Part shown: positions 8,815 through 17,917 of the stretch, piece after piece | How positions within the stretch are numbered: position 1 is the first letter of the stretch | Layout: each line of letters opens with the position of its first letter | The notes under the pieces: generated by a model | The model's input: the letters and a program-made list of their open reading frames with translations, nothing else | Databases searched by the model: none | Told to the model about the DNA's origin: nothing | Origin: Actinomycetales bacterium | GTDB taxonomy: Bacteria > Actinomycetota > Actinomycetes > S36-B12 > UBA5976 | Length of the DNA stretch: 51,443 nucleotides | Direction of reading: 5' to 3' | Assembly (NCBI GenBank): GCA_018969715.1 | Contig: JAGWXT010000011.1 | Location: 1-51,443, forward strand | Translations under genes and position numbers: made by a program

Positions 8815-10808
8815 CCTCGCCGGCGGATGGTCGGCAGCGCTGGCTGACCCTCCTGGGCCGCCGGTGGGTGCTGATCGTCCTGCTCGTGGTCGTCTGGTGG
8901 GTGCTGGCAACCCTGCTGCGCGGTATCCACACGCTGAGCCTGTCCACCGCAACCGACACCTGGTTCACAGCCCTGCTGCGCGAGCTCACCGCGGTCATCC
9001 GCGGCAATCGCACGGAGAGCCCCGTCTTCATCTACCTGTTCAACCCGATCCGGGTTGGCATCGAGGGGTTCATCGACAGCATCCGGGCGGTGATCTCGGT
9101 GCCCGCACCGGGCAACCTCATCCCGCTGATGGGCTGGCTGGGCACACTGGCGGTGATCGCCTTGATCGTCTACGCAACCTCCAACCTGCGCACCGCCGCA
9201 CTGTGCACGGCACTGCTGCTGGGCTGCCTGGTGCTCGGCATGTGGACGTACACCCTCGACACCCTCGCGATGACCCTCGGGGCGGTGGCGCTCTCCCTGG
9301 CCATCGGCCTGCCGCTGGGGGTGTGGGCCGGGCTGAGCGACCGGGTGATGGCCGCCCTGCGGCCCGGCCTGGACCTCGCCCAGATCCTGCCGACCCTGGT
9401 CTATCTCGCCCCACTGGCGCTGGTCTTCCTCATCGGTGTCGCCTCGGCGACGATCGCCACGATGGTGTACTCGATCCCGATCTGCATCCGCATCACCGCA
9501 CACGCCATCCGCAGCCTGCGCGCCAGCCCCCTGGAGGCGGCCACCGCCATGGGCTCCACCCGCTGGCAGCTGCTGACCAAGGTCCAACTGCCGATGGCCC
9601 GGCGGACGATCATCCTCGGCATCAACCAGACCACGCTGGCGGCACTGTCCTTCGTGGTGATCGCAGCCCTGATCGGCGCACCCGGTCTGGGCAAGCCGGT
9701 CGTGGAGGCGCTGATCATCCGTGATGTAGGTGACGGGATCGTGGCTGGCATAGCAGTCGTCCTCCTTGCGATCATGCTCGATCGCGCGACCACGGCGGCG
9801 GTGGTGCACACCGATGAGGTGCTCGACATGACCGAGCACCAGCGACGGCTGCGGCGGATTGGCCTGGTGGTTGCCGGCCTGGCCACCATCGCGGCGATCA
9901 TCGCCTCCCGCTACCTGATGTGGGCGGCAGTCGTGCCCGAGCGGCTTGACATCGGTGAGCAGGTGGGCCGGATCGCCGGCACGGTCGTCACCTGGATCAC
10001 CACGAACCTCGGCTTCGCGACCACCGGCCTCAATGAGTTCATCACCGTCACCGTGCTCAACCCGGTGGAGGGGATCCTCGCAAATGCTCCGTGGTACCTG
10101 ACGGTCATCATGATCTCGGTGCTGGCCGCAATCATCGGCGGTCGAACAGCCGGCCTGGTCGCCGTCTGCCTGCTCACGGCCATCGTCGTGATCGGACTGT
10201 GGAATGACACCATGATCACGCTGGCGCAGGTGCTGCTGGCCACCGTGGTCGTCATGGTGGTCGGGGTTGTCCTCGGGGTGCTGGCCGGACGAAGTACCCG
10301 TGTGGAAAGAGCGCTCAAGCCGCTGCTGGACGCCGGGCAGACCCTGCCCGCCTTCGTCTACCTGGTGCCCGTCCTCGCACTGTTCGGCCCAACCCGCTTC
10401 GCGTCCATCGTCTGCGGCGTCTTCTATGCCGCACCCGTCGTGGTGCGGGTGGTGGCGGACGGTGTCCGCGGGGTGCCCGCGGAGATGGTGGAGGCGGCCA
10501 CATCAGCGGGCTCCACCCGCACGCAGATCATCACCAAGGTGCAGCTGCCGGCCTCGCGCCGGTCGCTGATGCTCGGGGCCAATCAGGGGCTGATCTTCGT
10601 CCTCGCCGTTGTCGTCATTGGTGGCTTCGTCGGGGCGGGCGGACTGGGCTACCTCGTCATCGTCGGGCAGTCCAAGCCGGAGCTCGCGGGCAAGGGCCTG
10701 GCCGCCGGCCTGGCCATCGTGCTGCTGGGCATCGTGCTGGACCGGATCGCCCAGTCCGGCGGCCGATCGCGGCCCACCGGACAGGATCGCTGGGCGCCCG
10801 GCCACTGA
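8811..10808 (+). CDS. proW: Betaine ABC permease with duplicated transmembrane domain
   Basis: The protein has 665 residues, about twice a normal ProW. Two BPD_transp_1 domains lie in tandem. Each carries an EAA loop contacting the ATPase: EAATAMGSTRWQLLTKVQLP in the first and EAATSAGSTRTQIITKVQLP in the second, about 320 residues apart. Each is preceded by a set of hydrophobic segments. The two-domain chain would supply both halves of the membrane channel. The start overlaps the proV stop by 4 bp. Fused or duplicated permeases of this size are known in betaine/choline systems, so it is unlikely to be an assembly artefact, and the two halves differ enough to be an old duplication. Confidence 0.9.
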   Translation: MTSPADGRQRWLTLLGRRWVLIVLLVVVWWVLATLLRGIHTLSLSTATDTWFTALLRELTAVIRGNRTESPVFIYLFNPIRVGIEGFIDSIRAVISVPAPGNLIPLMGWLGTLAVIALIVYATSNLRTAALCTALLLGCLVLGMWTYTLDTLAMTLGAVALSLAIGLPLGVWAGLSDRVMAALRPGLDLAQILPTLVYLAPLALVFLIGVASATIATMVYSIPICIRITAHAIRSLRASPLEAATAMGSTRWQLLTKVQLPMARRTIILGINQTTLAALSFVVIAALIGAPGLGKPVVEALIIRDVGDGIVAGIAVVLLAIMLDRATTAAVVHTDEVLDMTEHQRRLRRIGLVVAGLATIAAIIASRYLMWAAVVPERLDIGEQVGRIAGTVVTWITTNLGFATTGLNEFITVTVLNPVEGILANAPWYLTVIMISVLAAIIGGRTAGLVAVCLLTAIVVIGLWNDTMITLAQVLLATVVVMVVGVVLGVLAGRSTRVERALKPLLDAGQTLPAFVYLVPVLALFGPTRFASIVCGVFYAAPVVVRVVADGVRGVPAEMVEAATSAGSTRTQIITKVQLPASRRSLMLGANQGLIFVLAVVVIGGFVGAGGLGYLVIVGQSKPELAGKGLAAGLAIVLLGIVLDRIAQSGGRSRPTGQDRWAPGH

Positions 10809-10970
10809 CGGGGGCCGGCTGCGATCAAGGCTCGGCGTTCCGTCTCGCGCCGCCAGGGAATGGACACAAGGTGGCACAAATCCCCATTAGCATGCACGCA
10901 ACCGTCGCTGCACGGCCACGCAACTGCCGATCCGTGGCCGGAAGCCGTCGTTCCACGGAAAGGATCACCA
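10809..10970 (+). promoter_or_regulatory. Spacer before binding-protein gene
   Basis: This is 162 bp between permease and binding protein. A -10-like TAGCAT lies at 10888-10893. A possible -35 (TGGACA, 10861-10866) is too far upstream for a standard spacer. A separate promoter is plausible but weakly supported. Confidence 0.25.
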
Positions 10971-12032
10971 ATGGACATCCACCCACTTTCAACCCGGGGC
11001 GCTTGTCGTCGCAATGCGCGCCCACTGGCGGGGCTGCCCGGCCTCGCCCTGATCGTTCTGGCGCTGGCCGCCTGCGGCGGCGGCGTGAATGAGGCGGCCG
11101 ACACGGCAGCCTCCCCCGCCGCCGAGGCGCCGGCAGCCGAGACCGAGACGGCCGCCCCCGAACCGACCCTGCCCGACTGCGGGGACTGGGGCATTGCCAT
11201 GCACGCATGGGTCGGCTACACCGCTTCGGCCCAGGTCGTGGCGGAGGTCGCCAAGAACGTCCTCGGCTGCACCATCACCCAGACCACGCTCGACGAGGCC
11301 GGCACAACCTACGACGCCATGGAGGCCGGTTCCGTCGACGTCATCATCGAGGACTGGGGTGGCGGCCGCTGGCAGGAGTGGGTTGACCGCGGCGCGATCG
11401 GCGAGGCAGGCCTCAACGGCAATGTCGGCCTGATCGGCATGTACGTCCCACAGTGGATGTGCGATGCGAACCCCGATATCGCCGACAGCGCCAACCTCAA
11501 CAAGTACGCCGAGCAGTTCATCACGCCGGAATCCGGTGGCAAGGGCGCCTGGTACGAGGGCCCGCCCGGCTACACCACCATCGGCGAGAAGATGATCGCG
11601 GCGAACAAGCTCAACTACAAGGTCATCAACACCGGTTCGGAGGCCGCGCTGATCGACCTGTTCACGAAGGCGGCCAAGAACGAGACCCCGGCACTGGGGT
11701 ACTTCTACGAGCCCCAGAACTTCCTAGCCAAGGTGCAGCTGTGCCGGATCAACTTCCCGGCCAATGACTGGACTGATGCAGCCGAGGCCAGCGGCCTCAC
11801 CGACTACCCGGAGACGCCGCTGGTGAAGTTGGCCACCACCACCCTGCTGGAGTCGGGCTCACCATTCGCCACGTTGGTGCAGAACTTCTCGTGGACGAAT
11901 GCCGACCAGAACCAGGTCGCCCTCGACATCGAAAGCGGCATGTCACCGGCGGAGGCCGCCCAGAAGTGGATCGACGCCAACAAGGACACCGTCAACGGAT
12001 GGCTGGCGGGGACCGGCGCATCAGTGGAGTAG
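10971..12032 (+). CDS. proX: Betaine/choline-binding lipoprotein
   Basis: The protein has 353 residues. A lipoprotein signal peptide ends in the lipobox LALAACGGG, followed by an Ala/Glu/Pro-rich linker, then an OpuAC-type substrate-binding domain starting near DWGIAMHAWVGYTASAQ. Aromatic residues suitable for caging a trimethylammonium group are abundant (for example QEW, WYEGPPGY). The ATG at 10971 has GGAAAGG 8 bp upstream and is preferred to the upstream ATG at 10860, which would place charged sequence before the signal. A 162-bp gap after proW suggests its own promoter or an mRNA-stability element, as is common for binding proteins. It should be membrane-anchored outside the cell. Confidence 0.9.
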   Translation: MDIHPLSTRGACRRNARPLAGLPGLALIVLALAACGGGVNEAADTAASPAAEAPAAETETAAPEPTLPDCGDWGIAMHAWVGYTASAQVVAEVAKNVLGCTITQTTLDEAGTTYDAMEAGSVDVIIEDWGGGRWQEWVDRGAIGEAGLNGNVGLIGMYVPQWMCDANPDIADSANLNKYAEQFITPESGGKGAWYEGPPGYTTIGEKMIAANKLNYKVINTGSEAALIDLFTKAAKNETPALGYFYEPQNFLAKVQLCRINFPANDWTDAAEASGLTDYPETPLVKLATTTLLESGSPFATLVQNFSWTNADQNQVALDIESGMSPAEAAQKWIDANKDTVNGWLAGTGASVE

Positions 12033-12039
12033 TGAATCT

Positions 12040-12096
12040 GGCCGATAGCGGTCGGGGTGGGTGCGCATGGCGTACCCACCCCGACCGCTATCGGCC
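12040..12096. terminator. Long perfect inverted repeat, bidirectional terminator
   Basis: Bases 12040-12062 are the exact reverse complement of 12074-12096, giving a 23-bp stem with an 11-nt centre that can pair a little further. It lies 8 bp past the proX stop and 29 bp past the end of the convergent MMPL gene. There is no U-tract, as is frequent in actinobacterial terminators. A bidirectional terminator is the simplest reading. Confidence 0.8.
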
Positions 12097-12124
12097 CGGC
12101 AGGCGTGCCGGTGGCCGGGGGTGG

Positions 12125-14299
12125 TCAGTCCCGCAGACCCACCCGCGCGTGCACACCCCGCAGCCAGCCGGGTGCCCACCAGTTGGCGCCGCCGGCGATG
12201 CGCATGAACGCTGGCACAAGCAGACCGCGCACGATCGTGGCATCGACGAGGATCGCGAATGTCACCCCGAACCCGAGCTGCTTGACACTCGAGACCCCGC
12301 CACTCATGAACGATGCGAAGACGATCGCGATCAGCAGTGCTGCCGCGGTGACGATGCGGCCGGTGCGCTGCAAGCCGATCGCGACCGCGGTCGTCGTATC
12401 CGCACCGCGGTCATGCTCCTCCTTGATACGCGCGAGCAGGAAGATCTCGTAGTCCATCGACAGGGCGAAGGCCACGACGGCGATCAGTGCCACCGTCGAC
12501 AGGTCGAGGGTGCCGGTGGTGAGGTGATCGCCGACCAGCCACTGCAGGTGTCCGCCCTGGAACACCCAGACGAGGGCTCCCAGCGTCGCCACCAGACTGA
12601 GGGCGGCGAGGACGACCGCCTTCACCGGGATCAGCACACTGCCCGTGTAGAGGAACAGGATGACCATCGTCACCACCGCAATCCACAGCGCCACCCACGG
12701 CAGGGTCCGGTAGATGGCAGCGGTGGCGTCGGCATAGTCCGCTGCGACCCCGCCAAGGAGGATCTCCCCCGGGGCGGGCACCGCACGGATCCGCTCGATG
12801 AGGTCGATCCCCGCAGCATCACGTGGGCGCACATCGCTGACGATCGACACCCGCGTCCACTGCCCCTGCTGCCACCCGACCGGTTCGGGATTGCGCCCGA
12901 TGGCCATGCCGTCAGCGATCACCTGCACCGGGGTCGTCACCCGCACGACACCCGGAAGGCGGGACAGGGCAGTGGCGTAGTCGGTCAGCACCGCCGGCGG
13001 GGGGATCGTGCGCAGGAGCACCTCAACCGGCACCCCGTCGTACCCGGTGAACCGTTCCCGGTGTGCCTCACTGGCGATTGCGGCGGGATTGCCGCGCGGT
13101 AGGGCGCGGTCATCGATCTGGCTGAACTGAGCGCCGAGGGCCGGCGCCGCCACTGCGAGCAGGGCGGCACTGGTGACCAGCAGCACCGGCCACGGCCGGC
13201 GCATGACGAACCGTGCCACGCGCGCCCAGCCACCGGTGTCCTGCGGGGCGAGATCCCCCCGGCGCACCCGCAGCAGGTTCACCCGCGGCCCGAGCAGGCT
13301 CAGCAGGGCGGGCAGTGCGGTGATCGCACCGAGGACGGCCAGCAGGCTGGTGGCAATGCCGGCATAGGCGAAGGAGGCGAAGAAGTACTGCGGGAAGAGC
13401 ATCAGCGAGGCCAGTGTCGCGGCCACGGTGATCCCGGAGACGACAACGGTGGTGCCGGCAGTGGCGACGGTGGTGATGACCGCGGTGTCCACCGCGCCGT
13501 CCGGCGCCACCCGCAACTCCTCCCGGAAGCGGTTGATCATGAGCAGGGCGTAGTCGATACCGAGTGCCAGCCCCAACCCGGTGATGAGGTTCAGGGCGAA
13601 CACCGAGACGTCCGTGACCATGGTCAGGGCGGTCAGGACGGCAAGGCTGCCGAGGATGGCCAGCGCCGCGACGAGGAACGGCAGGCCGGCCGCGATGAGC
13701 GATCCGAAGACGAGGATGAGCACGATCGCGGTGATCGGGATCGCCACGAGCTCCGCGCGGGTGAGGTCGTCACTGATCGCGGTGGTCAACGCCGAGCCCA
13801 GCGCCGCCGCACCGCCCACCCAGACGGTCAGCCCATCGGCGGCGGCCCGGGTGCTGTCGGGTACCGGCCGCAGGTCCCGCACCGCCGAGGCCAGGGCGAT
13901 CAGGTCAGCGGCGGGTTCGGCGTAGACCAGCACCTGGGTGGTGCGGCCGTCGGGGCTGCGCAGCAGTGGTGAGCCCGTGTCCCAGTACGACACGAGGCGG
14001 GCGACCCCACTCTGTTCGGCAACCTCGTCGAGGTAGGCCAGTGCCAGGTTGCGGGCGAGCGGGGTGTCGGGATCGGCGGGTGTTGCGATGGTGAGCACCA
14101 GCACTGGTGGCGTGAGCCCGAACTCCTCGGCCAGCACATCGGCCACGGCAGCGGAGTCACTGCCCGGATCGTCGTAGCCCTCGTACTGCAAACCGGCGAG
14201 CGCCTGTCGGCCGAGCAGCCCGGCACCGACCACGACAATGAGGTAGCCGGCGATGACCGGCCACCGGTGGCGGACGATGAACCGGCCCAGCCCCCTCAT
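12125..14299 (-). CDS. MMPL/RND-family membrane transporter
   Basis: The protein has 724 residues in the two-halved MMPL layout: one transmembrane segment at the N-terminus, a large external domain (about 40-180), a bundle of hydrophobic segments, a loop, then the same again. The DYALLMINRFREEL and SMDYEIFLLARIKEEHDRG segments are typical of the MMPL fold. Such proteins export lipids, glycolipids or pigments in actinobacteria using the proton gradient. It is the last gene of a five-gene operon and its ATG overlaps the SIS stop as ATGA. Being coupled to a glycosyltransferase and sugar-metabolism genes, a glycosylated or sugar-derived cargo is a reasonable inference. Confidence 0.88.
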   Translation of the reverse strand: MRGLGRFIVRHRWPVIAGYLIVVVGAGLLGRQALAGLQYEGYDDPGSDSAAVADVLAEEFGLTPPVLVLTIATPADPDTPLARNLALAYLDEVAEQSGVARLVSYWDTGSPLLRSPDGRTTQVLVYAEPAADLIALASAVRDLRPVPDSTRAAADGLTVWVGGAAALGSALTTAISDDLTRAELVAIPITAIVLILVFGSLIAAGLPFLVAALAILGSLAVLTALTMVTDVSVFALNLITGLGLALGIDYALLMINRFREELRVAPDGAVDTAVITTVATAGTTVVVSGITVAATLASLMLFPQYFFASFAYAGIATSLLAVLGAITALPALLSLLGPRVNLLRVRRGDLAPQDTGGWARVARFVMRRPWPVLLVTSAALLAVAAPALGAQFSQIDDRALPRGNPAAIASEAHRERFTGYDGVPVEVLLRTIPPPAVLTDYATALSRLPGVVRVTTPVQVIADGMAIGRNPEPVGWQQGQWTRVSIVSDVRPRDAAGIDLIERIRAVPAPGEILLGGVAADYADATAAIYRTLPWVALWIAVVTMVILFLYTGSVLIPVKAVVLAALSLVATLGALVWVFQGGHLQWLVGDHLTTGTLDLSTVALIAVVAFALSMDYEIFLLARIKEEHDRGADTTTAVAIGLQRTGRIVTAAALLIAIVFASFMSGGVSSVKQLGFGVTFAILVDATIVRGLLVPAFMRIAGGANWWAPGWLRGVHARVGLRD

Positions 14300-15255
14300 T
14301 GGGAGCTGAAGGCCTCGGCCGCAACGACCTCGGCAACGAGCACCTCACACAGCAGCCGCGCCCACTGATCGTCGTCATGACGGTGGCGGATCACCATGCT
14401 GACATCGTTGAGTTCCTCGCCGACGGCCACGACGGTCGATCCCCGCTCGGCGCACCACCGCAGCAGAGCCGGCTGCCATGGTGAGCCGGTGAGCAGCAGC
14501 ATCCGGTAGTCAGTGGACTTGGTGAGGTAGACCTCGATGTGGCTCCACTCACCGGTCTCGGCCGCGATCGCCAGCCGCCGCGGGCTCTCCCGCAGCATGA
14601 GTGCGGACTGTGCTGCGGAGGCAAGGCGGGCAGCGGGGGCGACGACGGCCGTGCCGTCCCGTCCCAGGAGCAGCTCACCGGCCCGCGGCGCCCACTGCGC
14701 CATGCGATCGAGTAGATCCTCCGTCGATTCGGCCGCCCGCTCAGCAGCGTCGGCGATCAACGTCGCGGTGCGCTCGCGGCGCACGAGAAGTGCCAGCAGC
14801 AGTGCCAGGGTGTGGCGGTAGGAGCGGCAGGCAACGCCACTGACCTCCACCCCGGCGCTGAGGTCAACCGTGACGGCGGCGAGCTCGGTAAGGGGTGAGC
14901 CGGCCGTATTGGTCACCGCGATCACCGGGGCACGATCGACGTAGCGTCCGGCGGCAGCGAGGGTCTCCGGTGAGGAGCCGGTTGCGGAGATCGCCAGCAC
15001 CACCGCATCCGGCCCAGCAGCCGGCAGGATGGTTGAGCTGGCGAGGGCGGCGACGGCGTCCACCCCTGCTGCCTGCAAGTGCGCGGCGGCGAGGCTGGCT
15101 GCGAAGCCCGATGAGCCCATCCCGAGCAGGATGATCCGGCGCGCACCGGGCACGGGGGTGCCCCGCCAGGGGTTGTCGGTACGCAACTGATCGGCGTAGG
15201 CACGCAGACTGGCCGGCACGAGCGCGAGGTCCGCCGGCAGCCGCTCGGGGTTCAC
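14296..15255 (-). CDS. SIS-domain sugar-phosphate protein
   Basis: The protein has 319 residues with two SIS (sugar isomerase) domains, as in the C-terminal half of glucosamine-6-phosphate synthase and in AgaS/FrlB-type deglycases. Phosphosugar-binding serines are in GMGSSGFAAS and SATGSSPETLAA. There is no glutaminase domain. The start is the GTG at 15255 inside the last codons of the kinase gene (GTGA overlap); a longer frame to 15372 lies entirely over the kinase gene. The partner kinase is of a type reported to include glucosamine kinases, so deamination or isomerisation of an amino-sugar phosphate is a fair guess. The exact reaction is not readable from sequence. Confidence 0.82.
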   Translation of the reverse strand: MNPERLPADLALVPASLRAYADQLRTDNPWRGTPVPGARRIILLGMGSSGFAASLAAAHLQAAGVDAVAALASSTILPAAGPDAVVLAISATGSSPETLAAAGRYVDRAPVIAVTNTAGSPLTELAAVTVDLSAGVEVSGVACRSYRHTLALLLALLVRRERTATLIADAAERAAESTEDLLDRMAQWAPRAGELLLGRDGTAVVAPAARLASAAQSALMLRESPRRLAIAAETGEWSHIEVYLTKSTDYRMLLLTGSPWQPALLRWCAERGSTVVAVGEELNDVSMVIRHRHDDDQWARLLCEVLVAEVVAAEAFSSQ

Positions 15256-16598
15256 GCCCCACCCACCGAGTCGGCAAGTGCAGCCCGGCGGGCATAGCGG
15301 TCGACGAGCGCCGCATCCGGTACGTACACCCAGTGCGGCAGGAATGCCGCCGCGTACCGGTACTCCCGGCACTCCGTTGCAATGAGCAGCGGCAGCAGCA
15401 GGCGGTCATCCAGCAGTGCCGCATCGCCCTCGGCGAGGACCTGCCGGTAGGCGGCCATCCATCGCTGCTGGGCGCGCGCGATCCAACGCCGCACCGGCTG
15501 CGCCGCCACCCCCGGGGTGCGGTGCAGCACCACCCGTCCAACATGGTCCAAGGACGCGAGCATCCCGGCGACATCGCGCACCGGCGGCTGTGGCGCCGCC
15601 CGACTGGCCGCCGGCAGGATCGGGTTGCCGTCGAAGTCCGTCAGCCACAGTCGGCCGTCGGCCTGCAGGACCTGGCCGATGTGGAGGTCACCGTGGCAGG
15701 GGATAACCGGCGTTCGGTCGATCGTGCCAAGGGCGGCGAGGTCGGCACGGATCAGCGGTGCGAAGCCGGCCAGCCGCTCCCCCTCCGGGCCGCTCGTCAC
15801 CGCCAGCGCCGCATCGAGGTCGGCCTCGGCATCGGCCAGCCAGCCGGCGATGGTGTCCGCCTCCGCCCATCCGACACCGTCGGCGGCGAATGCCAGGTGC
15901 ATCCGGGCGACCATCGCGCCGAGGTCGGCGATCACGGTGAACGGGTCAACGCGACCGCCGTGAACATGATCGCGAACACACTCGACCGCCCACGTCCAGC
16001 CATCCTGTGCATCGGGCAGATAGTCCACCGCGGTGGCGAGGAGCAGGTCGCGCCAGGTGATGACCGCGCGCACGGTGGGCGTGAGGGCACCACCGGGCTG
16101 ACCCGCACTGGCCCGCGCGAGGGCCGCCAGCCGAGCGGGGGCCGGCGAGGGTGCCGCCTGCCGCTGCCACTTGACCACCTGCACCTCGCCGACGACGACG
16201 GACTCGTTGGTCTGGTCGACGGTGATCGGACGCTCCGTGGCCTCGGCCAGCAGGGTCGGCGGCTCATCCGTGGGGCGGCTGATGTGGAACTCCCCGGAGT
16301 CGACCGCCCGGAGCAGGGCCGCTGCCACCCCATCCCCCGGTCGCGCGCGCCGCAGGACGCCAGCACGCTCAATGGCCGGCACGATCAAGGGATCCGACGG
16401 TGAGTCGAGGGTGCCGTCGACGATCAGCAGCCAGCCTGTGCCTCCGGGCAGGCGGCCCAGGTGCCACCCGTCGATCAGGCGGAGCCGCACGTGGTCGCTG
16501 CCCCCGGCAGCCCGGGCCGGCAGCAGATCCGCCGGGGCGCAGGCGGCGACAGCCGCCGCGAGGTCACTCACCTGCGGCAGCGGATCCACCCGCGTCAC
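15252..16598 (-). CDS. Maltokinase-like aminosugar/sugar kinase
   Basis: The protein has 448 residues. It has an N-terminal cap like that of mycobacterial maltokinase, then an aminoglycoside-phosphotransferase fold. The catalytic loop is CHGDLHIGQVL with H302 and D304, and the metal-binding aspartates are in LTDFDGNP (D321, D323). VVKWQR near 141 gives the ATP lysine. Actinobacterial relatives include maltokinase and a glucosamine kinase group; a sugar kinase fits here better than antibiotic resistance because the next gene is a SIS sugar-phosphate protein. It starts with GTG overlapping the glycosyltransferase stop (GTGA). Confidence 0.78.
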   Translation of the reverse strand: MTRVDPLPQVSDLAAAVAACAPADLLPARAAGGSDHVRLRLIDGWHLGRLPGGTGWLLIVDGTLDSPSDPLIVPAIERAGVLRRARPGDGVAAALLRAVDSGEFHISRPTDEPPTLLAEATERPITVDQTNESVVVGEVQVVKWQRQAAPSPAPARLAALARASAGQPGGALTPTVRAVITWRDLLLATAVDYLPDAQDGWTWAVECVRDHVHGGRVDPFTVIADLGAMVARMHLAFAADGVGWAEADTIAGWLADAEADLDAALAVTSGPEGERLAGFAPLIRADLAALGTIDRTPVIPCHGDLHIGQVLQADGRLWLTDFDGNPILPAASRAAPQPPVRDVAGMLASLDHVGRVVLHRTPGVAAQPVRRWIARAQQRWMAAYRQVLAEGDAALLDDRLLLPLLIATECREYRYAAAFLPHWVYVPDAALVDRYARRAALADSVGGA

Positions 16599-17917
16599 GT
16601 CGCGTCGCGATGGGTGCGCCCGATGCGCTCGATGACGTCGGCGGCGAGCTCGGTGCCCCGAGCGGCCTGCACCTCTGCCGCGATCGCGGCCAGCCGCGCC
16701 TGGCGGTCGGTGCCGGTGAGCAGCCGGTCGAGGGCGGTGAACATCTCCTCATCGGTGAAGGTGTAGGTGGACAGGCGCACACCAAGGTCGCACTCGTGGA
16801 TGCGCTGGGCGTTGTCGTACTGGTCCCAGAACAGCGGCAGCACGATCATCGGCTTGCCGAAGTGCAGGGCCTCGGTGGTGGTGTTGTTGCCGCCATGGGT
16901 GATGACCAGGTCGACCTCGCTGATGATGGACACCTGCGGCAGGAACTCCGCCCCGACCATGTTGTCGGCGAGGGTGTACTGGTCGTGCTGTGGCCCCTTG
17001 GAGACGATGTAGGTATGCGGGGTGCGTCCGAGCACGTCCACCAACCGACGCATCAGCTCGACGTCGGCACTTCCCAGTGAGCCCAGGGAGAGATAGATCA
17101 GCCGACTGCCCGGCGGCCGGTTGCGCACCTGCTCGGGCATCGGGTACGTCGTGTCGGTTGACCGCACCGATGACTGCAGCCGCGTCCACGTGCCATCCAG
17201 TGGCCGCCGGTCGGTGTAGTCGATGGCGCGCGGGTAGACATAGAGGTTGGCCACGGACGAGGAGTGGATGAACTCCCCGGGTGGCAGCGGCGGTGCCCCC
17301 TGCTCGACGACGAAGGCGTTGAAGCGCTCCCAGATCGGTCCCAGGACGCGGTCGTACTCGGCCCGGTAGGCCGGCCAGTCTCGCTGGTCGTCGCTGGGGT
17401 AGCCGGCGAACGGCGGTGGGATCTGCGGTCCCTTGACCTCCAGTGGATTGCACGAGACGATCCGCACGAAGGGCGCCCCGGCAGTCATGAGTGCGGGGAA
17501 GGCAACGACATTGTCCTCGACGCACACATCGGGGCGGACGCGCTCGATGATCGCTCGCAGTGCCGGCTCGCAGTAGACGGCACCGTCGATGAGCGCCTGC
17601 AGGGTCGGGGCGATGAAGGTCGACAGCTGGTCGATGGTGGGCTTGCGGAACTCGGGGGCGGTGTCGCGGATGAAGTCCTTCCAGAATGCCCCGGCATCCT
17701 GCTCGGCGCCCGTCGGATCGGGGGCGGCGGGCGGTGCGAGATCGACGAGATCCTCCTCGAATCCCAGCGCCGTCAGCCGGCCGCGCCAGGAGGCCTCGGC
17801 GGCGAAGACCACCCGGTGCCCGCGATCGGCGAGGATCCGGCCGATGCCGATGCACTGGTTCGTTGGACCGTAGGCGGATTCAGGCATGAACAGGACGGTG
17901 AGGGCGGGATCGGTCAT
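16595..17917 (-). CDS. GT1 glycosyltransferase, MGT/UGT type
   Basis: The protein has 440 residues with a GT-B fold. The N-terminal acceptor domain begins LTVLFMPESAYGP, and the C-terminal donor site has the family motif HGGNNTTTEALHFGKP followed by LPLFWDQYDNAQR. This type transfers a sugar from a nucleotide donor to a small hydrophobic acceptor such as a lipid, sterol, carotenoid or macrolide. It is the first enzyme gene after the TetR regulator, with an ATGA overlap on that side and a GTGA overlap into the kinase. The acceptor cannot be read from the sequence. Confidence 0.87.
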   Translation of the reverse strand: MTDPALTVLFMPESAYGPTNQCIGIGRILADRGHRVVFAAEASWRGRLTALGFEEDLVDLAPPAAPDPTGAEQDAGAFWKDFIRDTAPEFRKPTIDQLSTFIAPTLQALIDGAVYCEPALRAIIERVRPDVCVEDNVVAFPALMTAGAPFVRIVSCNPLEVKGPQIPPPFAGYPSDDQRDWPAYRAEYDRVLGPIWERFNAFVVEQGAPPLPPGEFIHSSSVANLYVYPRAIDYTDRRPLDGTWTRLQSSVRSTDTTYPMPEQVRNRPPGSRLIYLSLGSLGSADVELMRRLVDVLGRTPHTYIVSKGPQHDQYTLADNMVGAEFLPQVSIISEVDLVITHGGNNTTTEALHFGKPMIVLPLFWDQYDNAQRIHECDLGVRLSTYTFTDEEMFTALDRLLTGTDRQARLAAIAAEVQAARGTELAADVIERIGRTHRDAT

